This document shows positions 46,545 through 55,346 of a stretch of 64,000 bases of DNA, one piece after another. The notes beneath the pieces were generated by a model. The model did no database searches, was not told where the DNA came from, and worked only from the letters and a program-made list of their open reading frames with translations. The translations under genes and the position numbers were made by a program. The stretch is from Rhodopseudomonas pseudopalustris (GTDB lineage: Bacteria; Pseudomonadota; Alphaproteobacteria; Rhizobiales; Xanthobacteraceae): NCBI RefSeq assembly GCF_900110435.1, contig NZ_FODT01000004.1:124001-188000 (forward strand), read 5' to 3'. The first letter of the stretch is position 1. Each line of letters opens with the position of its first letter.

Positions 46545-46590
46545 GCAGTCGCGGGTCGTATTCGTCGCGTGAGGGTCGAGCAGACGCGTC

Positions 46591-47505
46591 TCAGATCGCG
46601 TCCCAGTTGAAGATGTCGGCGGAGCGGTCGAGCTTGTAGAACGAACCCTTCAGCGCCGGCATGCCGTGCTCGGCCAGCGTTTCGCAGGTCCAGCCGCCGT
46701 CGCGATGCACCGAGCGGATCGGGCGCGACTGGCCCATCAGGAAGATCTCGTTCATCCGCACCGCGAAGATCTGGCCGGTGACGTCCTTGGCGGCGTCGCC
46801 GAGCAGGAAAACCGACAACGGCGCAATCTTCTCCGGACCCATCTGCTGCATCCGCGCGACGCGGGCCTTTTCTTCCTCGGTCTCGGTCGGGATCGTGCCG
46901 ATCAGCCGCGACCAGGCGAACGGAGAGACGCAGTTGGAGCGGACGTTGAAACGCTGCATGTCGAGCGCGATCGACTTCGACAGGCCGACGATGCCGAGCT
47001 TGGCGGCGGCGTAGTTGGCCTGGCCGAAATTGCCGATCAGCCCCGAGGTCGAGGTGAAGTGGACGAAGGAACCGCTTTCCTGCTCGCGGTACAGCCTTGC
47101 TGCGGCGTGCGACACATAGAACGAGCCCATCAGATGCACCTTGATGACCTGCTCGAAGGCATCGATGCTCATGCGGTGGAAGATGGCGTCGCGCAGGATG
47201 CCGGCATTGTTCACGACGCCGTCGAGCTTGCCGTAAGTATCAACTGCCTGTTTGACGATCTTGCTGGCGGGGACCGCCTCGGCGACGGTCTCGAAATTCG
47301 CGACCGCGGTGCCGCCTTCCTTCTTGATCTCCTCGACCACCTGCTCGGCCGGCGAGGCGTCGGTGCCCGAGCCGTCGGCGGCGCCGCCGGGATCGTTGAC
47401 CACCACCTTGGCGCCTTCGCGCGCAGCGAGCAGCGCGATCTCGCGGCCGATGCCGCGCCCCGCGCCGGTGACGATGATGACTTTGCCGTCGAGTGCCTTG
47501 GCCAT
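46591..47505 (-). CDS. SDR family oxidoreductase, MFE-2/17beta-HSD4-like 3-hydroxyacyl-CoA dehydrogenase type
   Basis: 304 aa SDR. Cofactor motif GAGRGIG (14-20), NNAG at 99-102, and Ser152/154 with Tyr165/Lys169 (YAAAK). After the first Rossmann strands the sequence VVVNDPGGAADGSGTDASPA resembles the dehydrogenase domain of the peroxisomal multifunctional enzyme, which oxidises 3-hydroxyacyl-CoA. AAGGAAACCAC precedes ATG 47505. It is upstream of nothing on its strand but follows the thiolase/Zn-ribbon genes across a repeat, and together these could supply beta-oxidation steps. Confidence 0.83.
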   Translation of the reverse strand: MAKALDGKVIIVTGAGRGIGREIALLAAREGAKVVVNDPGGAADGSGTDASPAEQVVEEIKKEGGTAVANFETVAEAVPASKIVKQAVDTYGKLDGVVNNAGILRDAIFHRMSIDAFEQVIKVHLMGSFYVSHAAARLYREQESGSFVHFTSTSGLIGNFGQANYAAAKLGIVGLSKSIALDMQRFNVRSNCVSPFAWSRLIGTIPTETEEEKARVARMQQMGPEKIAPLSVFLLGDAAKDVTGQIFAVRMNEIFLMGQSRPIRSVHRDGGWTCETLAEHGMPALKGSFYKLDRSADIFNWDAI

Positions 47506-47539
47506 GTGGTTTCCTTTTTGTTGTTCGTTGTATCTGCCG

Positions 47540-47632
47540 GTCATTCCGGGGCGCACAGCGCGAACCCGGAATCCCGAAGTGTGGCGAAGAGAGATTCCGG
47601 GTTCGCGAGCTACGCTCGCGCCCCGGAATGAC
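47540..47632. repeat. CATTCCGG family palindromic repeat, copy 2
   Basis: GTCATTCCGGGGCGCACAGCG starts and CGCGCCCCGGAATGAC ends the element, with an inner pair AACCCGGAATC / GATTCCGGGTT. It separates the SDR gene from the thiolase gene, both on the minus strand. Confidence 0.8.
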
Positions 47633-47638
47633 GACTAA

Positions 47639-48778
47639 CTACTTCTCGTTCGTGAAAATGATCGTGCCGGATGCTGCGAACATGCCGCCGACGCCGTGGC
47701 AGACCGAGATCTTGGCGCCTTCGACCTGCGCCGGCGCGATGCCACGCATCTGGCGAACGCTCTCCTGCAGCGCATACATGCCGTACATCCCGGAATGCAT
47801 GTAGCTGAGGCCGCCGCCATTGGTGTTGAGCGGCAGCTTGCCGCCGGGGCGGGTGTTGCCTTCGGCGATGAACGGGCCGGTGTCCTCATAGGGCATGAAG
47901 CCGAGGTCGCCGAGGCCGAACAGCGGCAGATGCGCAAACGCGTCGTAGATCATCAGATGATCGACGTCGCTGTGGGTGATGCCGGCCTCGCGGAACGCGG
48001 TCGAACCCGCGACCTTGAAGGCGCGCGACGAGTTGAAGCTCTCCATCTGGCTGACCATCGGTGTCTCGACGCTCTCTCCGGTGCCCAGCACATAGACCGG
48101 CTTGTTCGGAAAGTCCTTGGCGCGATCTGCCGAGGTCATGATCAGCGCGCCGCCGCCATCGGTGACGAGGCAGCATTGCAGCAGGCGGAACGGATAGGCG
48201 ATCATTCGCGAGTTGAGGACGTCCGCGACCGTGATCGGCTCCTTCATCATCGCGCGCGGGTTCTTCGCCGCCCATTCGCGCTGAACCACGGCGACCGACG
48301 CGATCTGCTCATGGGTGATGCCGTGGGTCTTCATGAAGCGCAGCACCGGAATCGGAAACTGGCTCGGCGGGCCGTAGATGCCGTAGGGCGCCTCGAACTG
48401 GCCCTGCAGGCTGTCGGCGGGAATCGAGCGCGGCAATTTGCCGATCATCGATTTGCCGCTCTCGGCGTGGGTGATCAGCACGGTCTTGCAAAGCCCGGCC
48501 TCGATCGCCGCGGCCGCGTGGCGGACGTGCAGCATGAACGAGCAGCCGCCGACGGACGTGCCGTCGACCCAGGTTGGCGTGATGCCGAGATAATGCGCGA
48601 TCTGCTGCGGCGTCTCGACCGCCGTGGCGACGCCGTCGATATCGGACGGCTTCAGCCCGCAATCGGCCATCGCGTTGAGTGCGGCGTCGGCGTGGAGTTG
48701 GATCTGCGACATGTCCGGAATGACGCCGAGCTTGGTGGTCTCGGCGGCGCCGACGATAGCAACTTGATTGCGACGCAT
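47639..48778 (-). CDS. thiolase-family protein (SCP2-type acetyl-CoA acetyltransferase)
   Basis: 379 aa thiolase-fold protein of the SCP2 group. The segment DGTSVGGCSFMLHVRHAAAAIEAG has a Cys near the nucleophile position, NTNGGGLSYMHSGMYGMY corresponds to the CoA/His loop and CHGVGGMFAASGTIIF to the C-terminal strand. ATG 48778 is chosen; an open frame continues upstream into the neighbouring gene. It lies 5 bp downstream of a Zn-ribbon/OB-fold gene, the classic partner of SCP2 thiolases. Such complexes make or cleave C-C bonds in beta-keto-acyl-CoA or side-chain aldol reactions. Confidence 0.85.
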   Translation of the reverse strand: MRRNQVAIVGAAETTKLGVIPDMSQIQLHADAALNAMADCGLKPSDIDGVATAVETPQQIAHYLGITPTWVDGTSVGGCSFMLHVRHAAAAIEAGLCKTVLITHAESGKSMIGKLPRSIPADSLQGQFEAPYGIYGPPSQFPIPVLRFMKTHGITHEQIASVAVVQREWAAKNPRAMMKEPITVADVLNSRMIAYPFRLLQCCLVTDGGGALIMTSADRAKDFPNKPVYVLGTGESVETPMVSQMESFNSSRAFKVAGSTAFREAGITHSDVDHLMIYDAFAHLPLFGLGDLGFMPYEDTGPFIAEGNTRPGGKLPLNTNGGGLSYMHSGMYGMYALQESVRQMRGIAPAQVEGAKISVCHGVGGMFAASGTIIFTNEK

Positions 48779-48783
48779 GGTGC

Positions 48784-49197
48784 TCAACCCTTCGCCGGAC
48801 GGAACTGGGGAAGGGTGATGGTGTCGTCGAGCTTCTCGAACGCGACTTCGAGCTTCATGTCGAGCTCGAGCGATTCGGGCGTCTGCGGACAATCGATGAT
48901 GTTGCTCATCATCCGCGGGCCTTCTTCGAGCTCCACCACGGCAATCGCGTGAGGCGCGGTGAAGCCGGCCGCCAACGGGCGGTGATTGATGACGTAGCTA
49001 TACAGCGTGCCCCTGCCGGAGGCCTTGAAAACCGTGACGCCGCGCGAGCCGCATTTGGGACAGAACGGCCTCGGTGGGAAATACGCATGCGAGCAGGAGT
49101 CGCAGCGTTGCAACCGCAGTTCGCCCTGCTTGGCGCCGTCCCAATAGTGCTGGGTTTCCGGAGTGATTTTGGGGCGTGCGCGTGCGGGTTCTGCCAT
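48784..49197 (-). CDS. OB-fold/zinc-ribbon (DUF35) thiolase partner protein
   Basis: 137 aa. A rubredoxin-like zinc ribbon (CDSC and CPKC, about residues 31-49) is followed by an OB fold (DUF35: YSYVINHRPLAAGF, AIAVVELEEGPRMMSN). These proteins bind acyl-CoA and form a complex with SCP2-type thiolases. The gene lies 5 bp upstream of the thiolase gene and is certainly cotranscribed. ATG 49197 lies 13 nt after GGGAG, a long spacing, but the in-frame upstream extension to 49260 has no better site. Confidence 0.87.
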   Translation of the reverse strand: MAEPARARPKITPETQHYWDGAKQGELRLQRCDSCSHAYFPPRPFCPKCGSRGVTVFKASGRGTLYSYVINHRPLAAGFTAPHAIAVVELEEGPRMMSNIIDCPQTPESLELDMKLEVAFEKLDDTITLPQFRPAKG

Positions 49198-49622
49198 GGT
49201 CGTTGTTTTCTCCCTGATTGCCTGGCTTGTGGGCCCATTGTTCCGGTCTTGATGCGACATTGACCGGTCAGCGTCAACACGCGCCGGGCGCGTGCCCGCT
49301 TGCGTAAATCGTATTCCGGCGCGCGAACAATCAGTGACCTATGTGTCCTGTCCTGATCATTGCGCCGGGCGCCGGGGAGCAGGCGGCGGCTGTTGGGGCG
49401 CGACCCAGGCCGCCGCTATCCACGACGAAGGTCCCAATATCGGCGCGCCGAATTTGTGGGGCAGAATGCGACCGGCGGCGGGGCCGATGCGATCGCAGCG
49501 CTTCTTGCGCATGGCAAAACGTCGAGCTCCGCGCTACAGAATACGGAAGTCAACTCTCAGTCCGGCGATTGCGGCGCGCCATGACCGGCGTGATCGATCG
49601 GCCCTCCAGTGGAACAGATGCC

Positions 49623-50972
49623 ATGACGAAACATCCCACGCTCGCCTCGCTCGCGGCTGACCTCGACGCCGGCCGCACGACCGCGCGCAAGCTGGTCGAC
49701 GATTGTCTGGCGCGGATCGCCGATCCAGCCGGCGAGGGCGCGCGCACCTTCATCCACGTCGATCGCGAGGCTGCGATCAAGGCGGCCGAGGCGATGGACA
49801 AGCTCCGCGAGATCAAGGCCGCGCCGTCGCCATTCGCCGGCATTCCGATTTCGATCAAGGATCTGTTCGACATCAAGGGCCAGGTCACCCGCGCCGGCTC
49901 ACGCGCGCTCGACGACAATCCGCCGGCGGAGGCCGATGCGCCCGCAGTGGCGCGGCTGCGCCGCGCCGGCTTCGTGGTGATCGGCCGCACCAATATGACC
50001 GAGTTCGCCTATTCCGGCATCGGCATCAATCCGCATTACGGCACCCCGAAAGCGGCGTTCAATCGCGATGCCGGCCACGTCCCCGGCGGCTCGTCGTCGG
50101 GCGCGGCGGTGTCGGTCGCAGACGGCATGGCCCATGCCGGACTTGGCACCGACACCGGCGGCTCGTGCCGGATCCCGGCGGCGTTCAACGGCATCGTCGG
50201 CTACAAGCCGTCGCAACATCGCGTGCCGCGCGACGGCGCGGTGCCGCTGTCATTCTCGCTCGATTCGATCGGGCCGCTGGCGCGCAGCGTCGATTGTTGC
50301 GCTGTGCTCGACGCGGTGCTGGCCGACGCGCCGATCGTGCCGCTCGCGCCGCGGTCGTTGAAGGGGCTGCGGCTCGCGGTGCCGACGACGGTGGCGCTCG
50401 ACGAACTCGACGACGCGGTGAGCGTCGCGTTCGAACGCGCGCTGAAGACGCTCAGCGGCCACGGCGCGATCATCGAGAAGATCGAGCTGCCGGAATTCCT
50501 CGATGTCGCGCCGATGATGGCGAAGGGCGGCTTTGCGGCGGCGGAGAGCTATGCCTGGCATCGCTATCTGATCGTCGCGCAGGGCGACGTGTACGATCCG
50601 CGGGTGCGCGAACGCATTCTGCGCGGCGAAACGCAGAGCGCGGCAGACTATGTCGATTTGATCACCGCGCGCAAATCGCTGATCGCGCGCGCGTGCGCCC
50701 GGCTTGCGCCCTATGACGCCCTGGTGATGCCGACCACCGCCAACACCCCGCCGAAGATCGCAGATCTCGCCGACGACAAGGCGTTCACCAAGGCCAATCT
50801 TCTGGCGCTGCGCAATTGTACGCTGATCAATATGATCGACGGCTGCGCGATCTCCTTGCCGTGCCATCGTGACGGCGAGGCGCCGGTCGGGCTGATGCTC
50901 GCCGGCGTCAATGGCGCCGATCGTGAGATCTTCGAAATCGCAGCCGGACTGGAAATGGTGGTCCGTGGTTGA
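49623..50972 (+). CDS. amidase signature family protein
   Basis: 449 aa amidohydrolase. The Ser-Ser-Lys catalytic set is visible: Lys79 in SIKDLFDIKG, cis-Ser157 in PGGSSSGAAVS and nucleophile Ser181 in DTGGSCRIPAAF. It hydrolyses a carboxamide or related amide; the substrate is not evident. ATG 49623 follows GGAACAGATG. Another in-frame ATG at 49581 lacks a ribosome site. The stop overlaps the start of a DUF2848 gene by 8 nt, so the two are translationally coupled. Confidence 0.9.
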   Translation: MTKHPTLASLAADLDAGRTTARKLVDDCLARIADPAGEGARTFIHVDREAAIKAAEAMDKLREIKAAPSPFAGIPISIKDLFDIKGQVTRAGSRALDDNPPAEADAPAVARLRRAGFVVIGRTNMTEFAYSGIGINPHYGTPKAAFNRDAGHVPGGSSSGAAVSVADGMAHAGLGTDTGGSCRIPAAFNGIVGYKPSQHRVPRDGAVPLSFSLDSIGPLARSVDCCAVLDAVLADAPIVPLAPRSLKGLRLAVPTTVALDELDDAVSVAFERALKTLSGHGAIIEKIELPEFLDVAPMMAKGGFAAAESYAWHRYLIVAQGDVYDPRVRERILRGETQSAADYVDLITARKSLIARACARLAPYDALVMPTTANTPPKIADLADDKAFTKANLLALRNCTLINMIDGCAISLPCHRDGEAPVGLMLAGVNGADREIFEIAAGLEMVVRG

Positions 50973-51651
50973 TCTGACCTTCACGCTCGACGCCGTCCGG
51001 CAGCGCAGCCAACTCACGCTGCCGATCCGGCAGGCGGTGATCGCCGGTTGGACCGGTCGCGATCCGGTGGCGCGCGACAAGCACATCGCCGAGCTGGAAG
51101 AACTCGGCATCGCGCGCCCGGCGTCGACGCCGATCTACTATCGCGTCGCCGCGGCGCGGCTGACCACCGCGCCCAGCATCGAGGTGTCGGGGGTCGAGTC
51201 CTCAGGTGAGGTCGAGTTCGTGCTGATCGGCACGCAAGGCCGCATCCTGGTCGGCGTCGGTTCCGATCACACCGATCGCAAGGTCGAGGCCTACGGCGTC
51301 ACGGTGTCGAAACAAATGTGCGACAAGCCGATCGCGCCGGAGCTGTGGGACTTCGCTGAAGTGGCCGATCACTGGGACCAGATCGTGCTGCGCTCGTTCG
51401 CGACGATCGGCGATGAACGCGTTCCGTATCAGGAAGGCAGGCTCGACGGCATGTTGCCGGCGCGCGAGCTGATCGCGCGCGGCTTCGGCGGCGGCGGATT
51501 GCCCGATGGCTGCGCGATGTTCGGCGGCACCTTCGCCGCCATGGGCGGCATCCGCCCGGCGACGCGGTTCGAGTTTGAGATCGAAGATCCCGTTTTGAAC
51601 CGCACCATCCGCCACGGCTACGACGTGATTGAGTTGCCGATTCTGGGATGA
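50965..51651 (+). CDS. DUF2848 family protein
   Basis: 228 aa. It matches DUF2848 by its length, by GSDHTDRKVEAYGVTVSKQMCDKP near residue 95 and by GLPDGCAMFGGTFAAMGG near 180. The fold is thought to resemble fumarylacetoacetate hydrolase, but no catalytic activity is known to me. The start is GTG 50965, overlapping the amidase gene by 8 nt, with GGAAATGG upstream. This tight coupling suggests that the product acts on the amidase substrate or product, perhaps as a ring-opening or C-C hydrolase. That is inference. Confidence 0.8.
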   Translation: MVDLTFTLDAVRQRSQLTLPIRQAVIAGWTGRDPVARDKHIAELEELGIARPASTPIYYRVAAARLTTAPSIEVSGVESSGEVEFVLIGTQGRILVGVGSDHTDRKVEAYGVTVSKQMCDKPIAPELWDFAEVADHWDQIVLRSFATIGDERVPYQEGRLDGMLPARELIARGFGGGGLPDGCAMFGGTFAAMGGIRPATRFEFEIEDPVLNRTIRHGYDVIELPILG

Positions 51652-51660
51652 GAGGAAGCC

Positions 51661-51701
51661 GTCATTCCGAGGCGCGAGCTCAGCTCGCGCCCCGGAATGA
51701 C
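51661..51701. repeat. CATTCCGG family palindromic repeat, short copy 3
   Basis: A compact 41-bp hairpin, GTCATTCCGAGGCGCGAGCT / AGCTCGCGCCCCGGAATGAC, starts 10 nt after the DUF2848 stop. It lies between convergent genes and has the outer ends of the family without the inner insert. Confidence 0.8.
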
Positions 51702-51740
51702 GAACGACATTTGATTCCGATTGGGTCGCGAGGGAGCCAT

Positions 51741-52175
51741 TCACCCCTTCGGCTTCACCACGCTGAATGTGCCGTTGGCCCGGGCGCAGCGCTCGCCATC
51801 GACGGTGATGAAGCATTGGGCGACGCAGAGCGTCCCGCCGAGCTTGATCACCTCGGGCTCGATCTGCAGCCATTGTCCGACCTTGGCCGGCCCGATGAAG
51901 TCGATCGACAGCCCGGCGGTCAAGAGCCGCGCGCCGCCCCCGAGCTTGAGACCGCAGCTTAGTCCCATCGCATTGTCGGCGAGCGCGGTGATCAGGCCGC
52001 CATGGGCGAGGCCGCGCGAATTGGTGTGTGGCGCGGCGATCCGAAGGCCGATGATCACCGCGTCGTCAGTGATCCTCGCATAGAGCGGCTCCCATGGCGC
52101 GGTGAGTGGGCTGGCACGGGTATGCCGCACGAAGCCGGCGGGAATGCCTTCGGCGATGGATGTGGTGTCGGTCAT
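51741..52175 (-). CDS. PaaI-type hotdog-fold thioesterase
   Basis: 144 aa single hotdog domain. The PaaI-like signature HTNSRGLAHGGLITALADNA (about 50-69) includes the HGG(x)ITALAD helix that forms the active site. The product would hydrolyse an aryl- or acyl-CoA, freeing CoA when pathways stall. ATG 52175 is preceded only by a weak purine-rich site; an in-frame extension to 52217 is possible. It stands alone between repeats, upstream of pobA on the same strand as seen from that gene's 3' end. Confidence 0.83.
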   Translation of the reverse strand: MTDTTSIAEGIPAGFVRHTRASPLTAPWEPLYARITDDAVIIGLRIAAPHTNSRGLAHGGLITALADNAMGLSCGLKLGGGARLLTAGLSIDFIGPAKVGQWLQIEPEVIKLGGTLCVAQCFITVDGERCARANGTFSVVKPKG

Positions 52176-52302
52176 GCGGTTGCTTTCGTCGGGAACGTGC
52201 CCGGCATTTGACCGCACTCATGACCTCGGGGCAACGCCGACAAAGTTTGAAGCGCGCTTTGAAAGGGCGTTTGAAACGGCCCGCGATCGCACAACAATCG
52301 TC

Positions 52303-52348
52303 ACGTCATTCCGGGTCCGCGAGCTTTCGCTCGCGCCCGGAATGACGT
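52303..52348. repeat. CATTCCGG family palindromic repeat, short copy 4
   Basis: ACGTCATTCCGGG...CCCGGAATGACGT with an inner CGCGAGC/GCTCGCG pair forms a near-continuous hairpin. It lies just beyond the pobA stop codon (minus strand), so it may end that transcript. Confidence 0.8.
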
Positions 52349-52377
52349 GCATGAGGGGTGGCCTGCATGGTACCCAG

Positions 52378-53583
<1,206 letters not shown>

Positions 53584-53648
53584 TTACGGGACGGTTGGGC
53601 CGGCGTCCAGTTGTCGTCCGGCGTCTACCAGCTATTACAAGCCGGTCA

Positions 53649-53683
53649 CTTGCATTGGGAGGTGTAACCGATGACAATGCAAG
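53649..53683 (+). promoter_or_regulatory. inverted repeat upstream of tarP-like gene
   Basis: CTTGCATTG (53649-53657) and CAATGCAAG (53675-53683) are perfect 9-bp arms separated by 17 nt. They end 57 nt before the tarP start in the pobA/tarP divergent region. It could be an operator (two half-sites about 2.5 turns apart) or a leader hairpin. Confidence 0.5.
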
Positions 53684-53740
53684 GAAACGGCCATTACAGA
53701 GCCGACCACGGGAGGTAAACCTCTCACGGGAGTAACCTCA

Positions 53741-54766
53741 ATGAGGAAAACGCTGCTCGCGCTGCTGCTCACAGCCGCCGTGACGCCCGGCCTGGCGCAG
53801 GGAGCTCCGGCGCAGGACAAGACCGTCAACTGGAAGGTTTCGCTATGGGTGCCGCCGGCGCATCCACTTGTTCTGGCGACCAAGGCCTGGGCCGAGGACA
53901 TCGAGAAGGCGTCGGGCGGCTCGATCAAAATGGCGGTGTTCCCGTCGGAGCAACTCGGCAAGGCGTTCGACCATTACGACATGGCGCGCGACGGCATCGC
54001 CGACGTCACCTACGTCAATCCCGGCTATCAGCCCGGCCGATTCCCGATCGTATCCGCGGGACAGCTTCCGTTCGTTTTCAAGGACGGCAAGAAGGGGACG
54101 CTGGCGCTCAACGAATGGTACCAGAAATACGCAGCCACGGAGATGAAGGACACCAAGCTGTGTTTCGCCTTCATCCACGATCCGGGCGCGCTACACGGCA
54201 AGAAGAAAGTCGTGATGCCGGCCGACATGAAAGGGCTCAAGGTGCGCCCGGCGCAGTCGACCATCGGCGAGATGGTGAAGCTGTTCGGTGGCACCAACGT
54301 CCAGGCCTCCGCGCCGGAAGCGCGTGATGCGCTCGAGCGCGGCGTGGCCGACGAGATCACGTTTCCCTGGGGCTCGGTGTTCCTGTTCGGCATCGACAAG
54401 GTGGTCAAGTATCACATGGACGTGCCGCTGTATTCGACGGTATTCACCTACAATATCGGGCTGAAGGCCTATAACGCGCTGTCGCCAGGGCAGAAGAAGA
54501 TCATCGACGACCATTGCACGCCGGAATGGGCATCCAAGGTCACCGATCCGTGGACCGAATTCGAGGCCAACGGCCGCACCAAGATGAAGGCGCTGGAAGG
54601 TCACGAGGTCTATCCACTGACGCCAGAGCAACTCGCCGAATGGAAGAAGGCGACGCAGCCGCTGAACCAGTCCTGGGCCGAAGCAGTGAAGAAGGCCGGC
54701 GGCGACGCGGCTGCGATCGACGGCGAACTCAAGGCCGCGCTGAAGAAGTACGACGCCGGGCTGTAG
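53741..54766 (+). CDS. tarP: TRAP transporter periplasmic binding protein (DctP family, TarP-like)
   Basis: 341 aa. A Sec signal peptide (about 1-21, LLALLLTAAVTPGLAQG) is followed by a DctP-type domain with ISxxLP-like WKVSLWVPPAHPL, LPFVFKDGKKGTL, MKGLKVRPAQSTIGEMVKLFG (key Arg in VRPAQ binds the ligand carboxylate) and ERGVADEITFPWGSV. In R. palustris a DctP protein called TarP, encoded close to couAB, binds p-coumarate, ferulate and similar acids; position and context suggest this is its orthologue. GGGAG lies 8 nt upstream of ATG 53741. The dctQ and dctM genes that should follow are missing (see 54935-55036). Confidence 0.8.
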   Translation: MRKTLLALLLTAAVTPGLAQGAPAQDKTVNWKVSLWVPPAHPLVLATKAWAEDIEKASGGSIKMAVFPSEQLGKAFDHYDMARDGIADVTYVNPGYQPGRFPIVSAGQLPFVFKDGKKGTLALNEWYQKYAATEMKDTKLCFAFIHDPGALHGKKKVVMPADMKGLKVRPAQSTIGEMVKLFGGTNVQASAPEARDALERGVADEITFPWGSVFLFGIDKVVKYHMDVPLYSTVFTYNIGLKAYNALSPGQKKIIDDHCTPEWASKVTDPWTEFEANGRTKMKALEGHEVYPLTPEQLAEWKKATQPLNQSWAEAVKKAGGDAAAIDGELKAALKKYDAGL

Positions 54767-54780
54767 CGCGCCGCTCTGTC

Positions 54781-54880
54781 GTCATTCCGGGGCGCGAGCG
54801 CCGCTCGCGAACCCGGAATCCAGAGCTTCAGAGTATCTTGAGCATCCTGTTTCGCGCCTGACGGCGCCCCCCGGAATGAC
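54781..54880. repeat. CATTCCGG family palindromic repeat, copy 5
   Basis: GTCATTCCGGGGCGCGAGCG opens and CGCCCCCCGGAATGAC closes the element, with CTCGCGAACCCGGAATCC inside. It starts 14 nt after the tarP stop. Confidence 0.8.
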
Positions 54881-54886
54881 GTCTCC

Positions 54887-54916
54887 TCTGTGACCAGCAA
54901 GTCTGTGACCAGCAAG
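54887..54916. repeat. 15-bp tandem duplication
   Basis: TCTGTGACCAGCAAG occurs twice head to tail between the CATTCCGG repeat and the short frame at 54935. It suggests slippage or a small duplication at a rearrangement junction. Confidence 0.75.
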
Positions 54917-54934
54917 CCAACCACGGACGCCCCC

Positions 54935-55036
54935 ATGGCCTCCGACCTCGACAAGCTGGCCGATCGTCTGGAGGGGGAGGGTTGCTCGCGCAGCGAGCGG
55001 GGTGGGGTGGCAGCGTCTCCGCGCAGCAACGACTAA
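54935..55036 (+). pseudogene. possible N-terminal remnant of a TRAP small permease gene (tarQ)
   Basis: An ATG at 54935 opens a 33-codon frame reading MASDLDKLADRLEGEG, then continues into repeat-derived sequence and stops at 55034-55036. The first dozen residues are the kind of amphipathic cytoplasmic N-terminus found in DctQ subunits, and the position directly after tarP is where dctQ should be. From about 54970 the DNA is repeat element, so the gene would have been cut there. This is an inference from position and a very short sequence. Confidence 0.4.
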
Positions 55037-55242
55037 CCCTCTCCCCTCGTGGGAGAGGGCGGCGAGCGAAGCGAGCCGGGTGAGGGGGCCGCGGGTACGG
55101 CGTTTGCGGCGCCCCTCATCCGGCGCTGACTGCGTCCGCGCCACCTTCTCCCACGAGAGGAGAAGGGAAGGGCCGTGCCAGCGGCCTCACCCCACCCTGG
55201 CGAACTACGTTCGCCGACCCTCCCCCTCCAGGGGAGGGGGAT
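54970..55242. repeat. compound palindromic repeat, about 273 bp
   Basis: Outer arms GAGGGGGAGGGT / ACCCTCCCCCTC enclose further inverted pairs: CTCTCCCCTCGTGGGAGAGG, AGCGAAGCGAGCCGGGTGAGG, CACCTTCTCCCACGAGAGGA and GGCGAACTACGTTCGCC. It ends in CTCCCCCTCCAGGGGAGGGGG. Such 'ccctctcccc...ggtgaggg' elements are dispersed in Bradyrhizobium-related genomes (family knowledge). It occupies the place of the missing TRAP permease genes between tarP and couA. Confidence 0.75.
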
Positions 55243-55312
55243 GATGCGCAGTTCTCGTTGCACGTTTCATCGACGGCGGTCCCGGACCACATTGACTCCC
55301 GCCGCATTCATT

Positions 55313-55327
55313 ATAGTCTATAACTAT
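55313..55327. promoter_or_regulatory. candidate CouR operator at the couA promoter
   Basis: ATAGT-CTATA-ACTAT, 5-bp inverted arms with a 5-nt spacer, lies 19 nt upstream of the couA start in an AT-rich patch that includes TATAGT, a fair -10 box, with ACATTG 17 nt before it. A repressor bound here would cover the promoter. Assignment to CouR is inferred from the gene context. Confidence 0.5.
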
Positions 55328-55346
55328 TCTGCACAGGACGTAATAA

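Noticed and set aside
49341-49622. Upstream extension of the amidase gene
   Set aside because: The extended frame has low-complexity Arg/Ala content and no ribosome site; the family N-terminus starts at ATG 49623.
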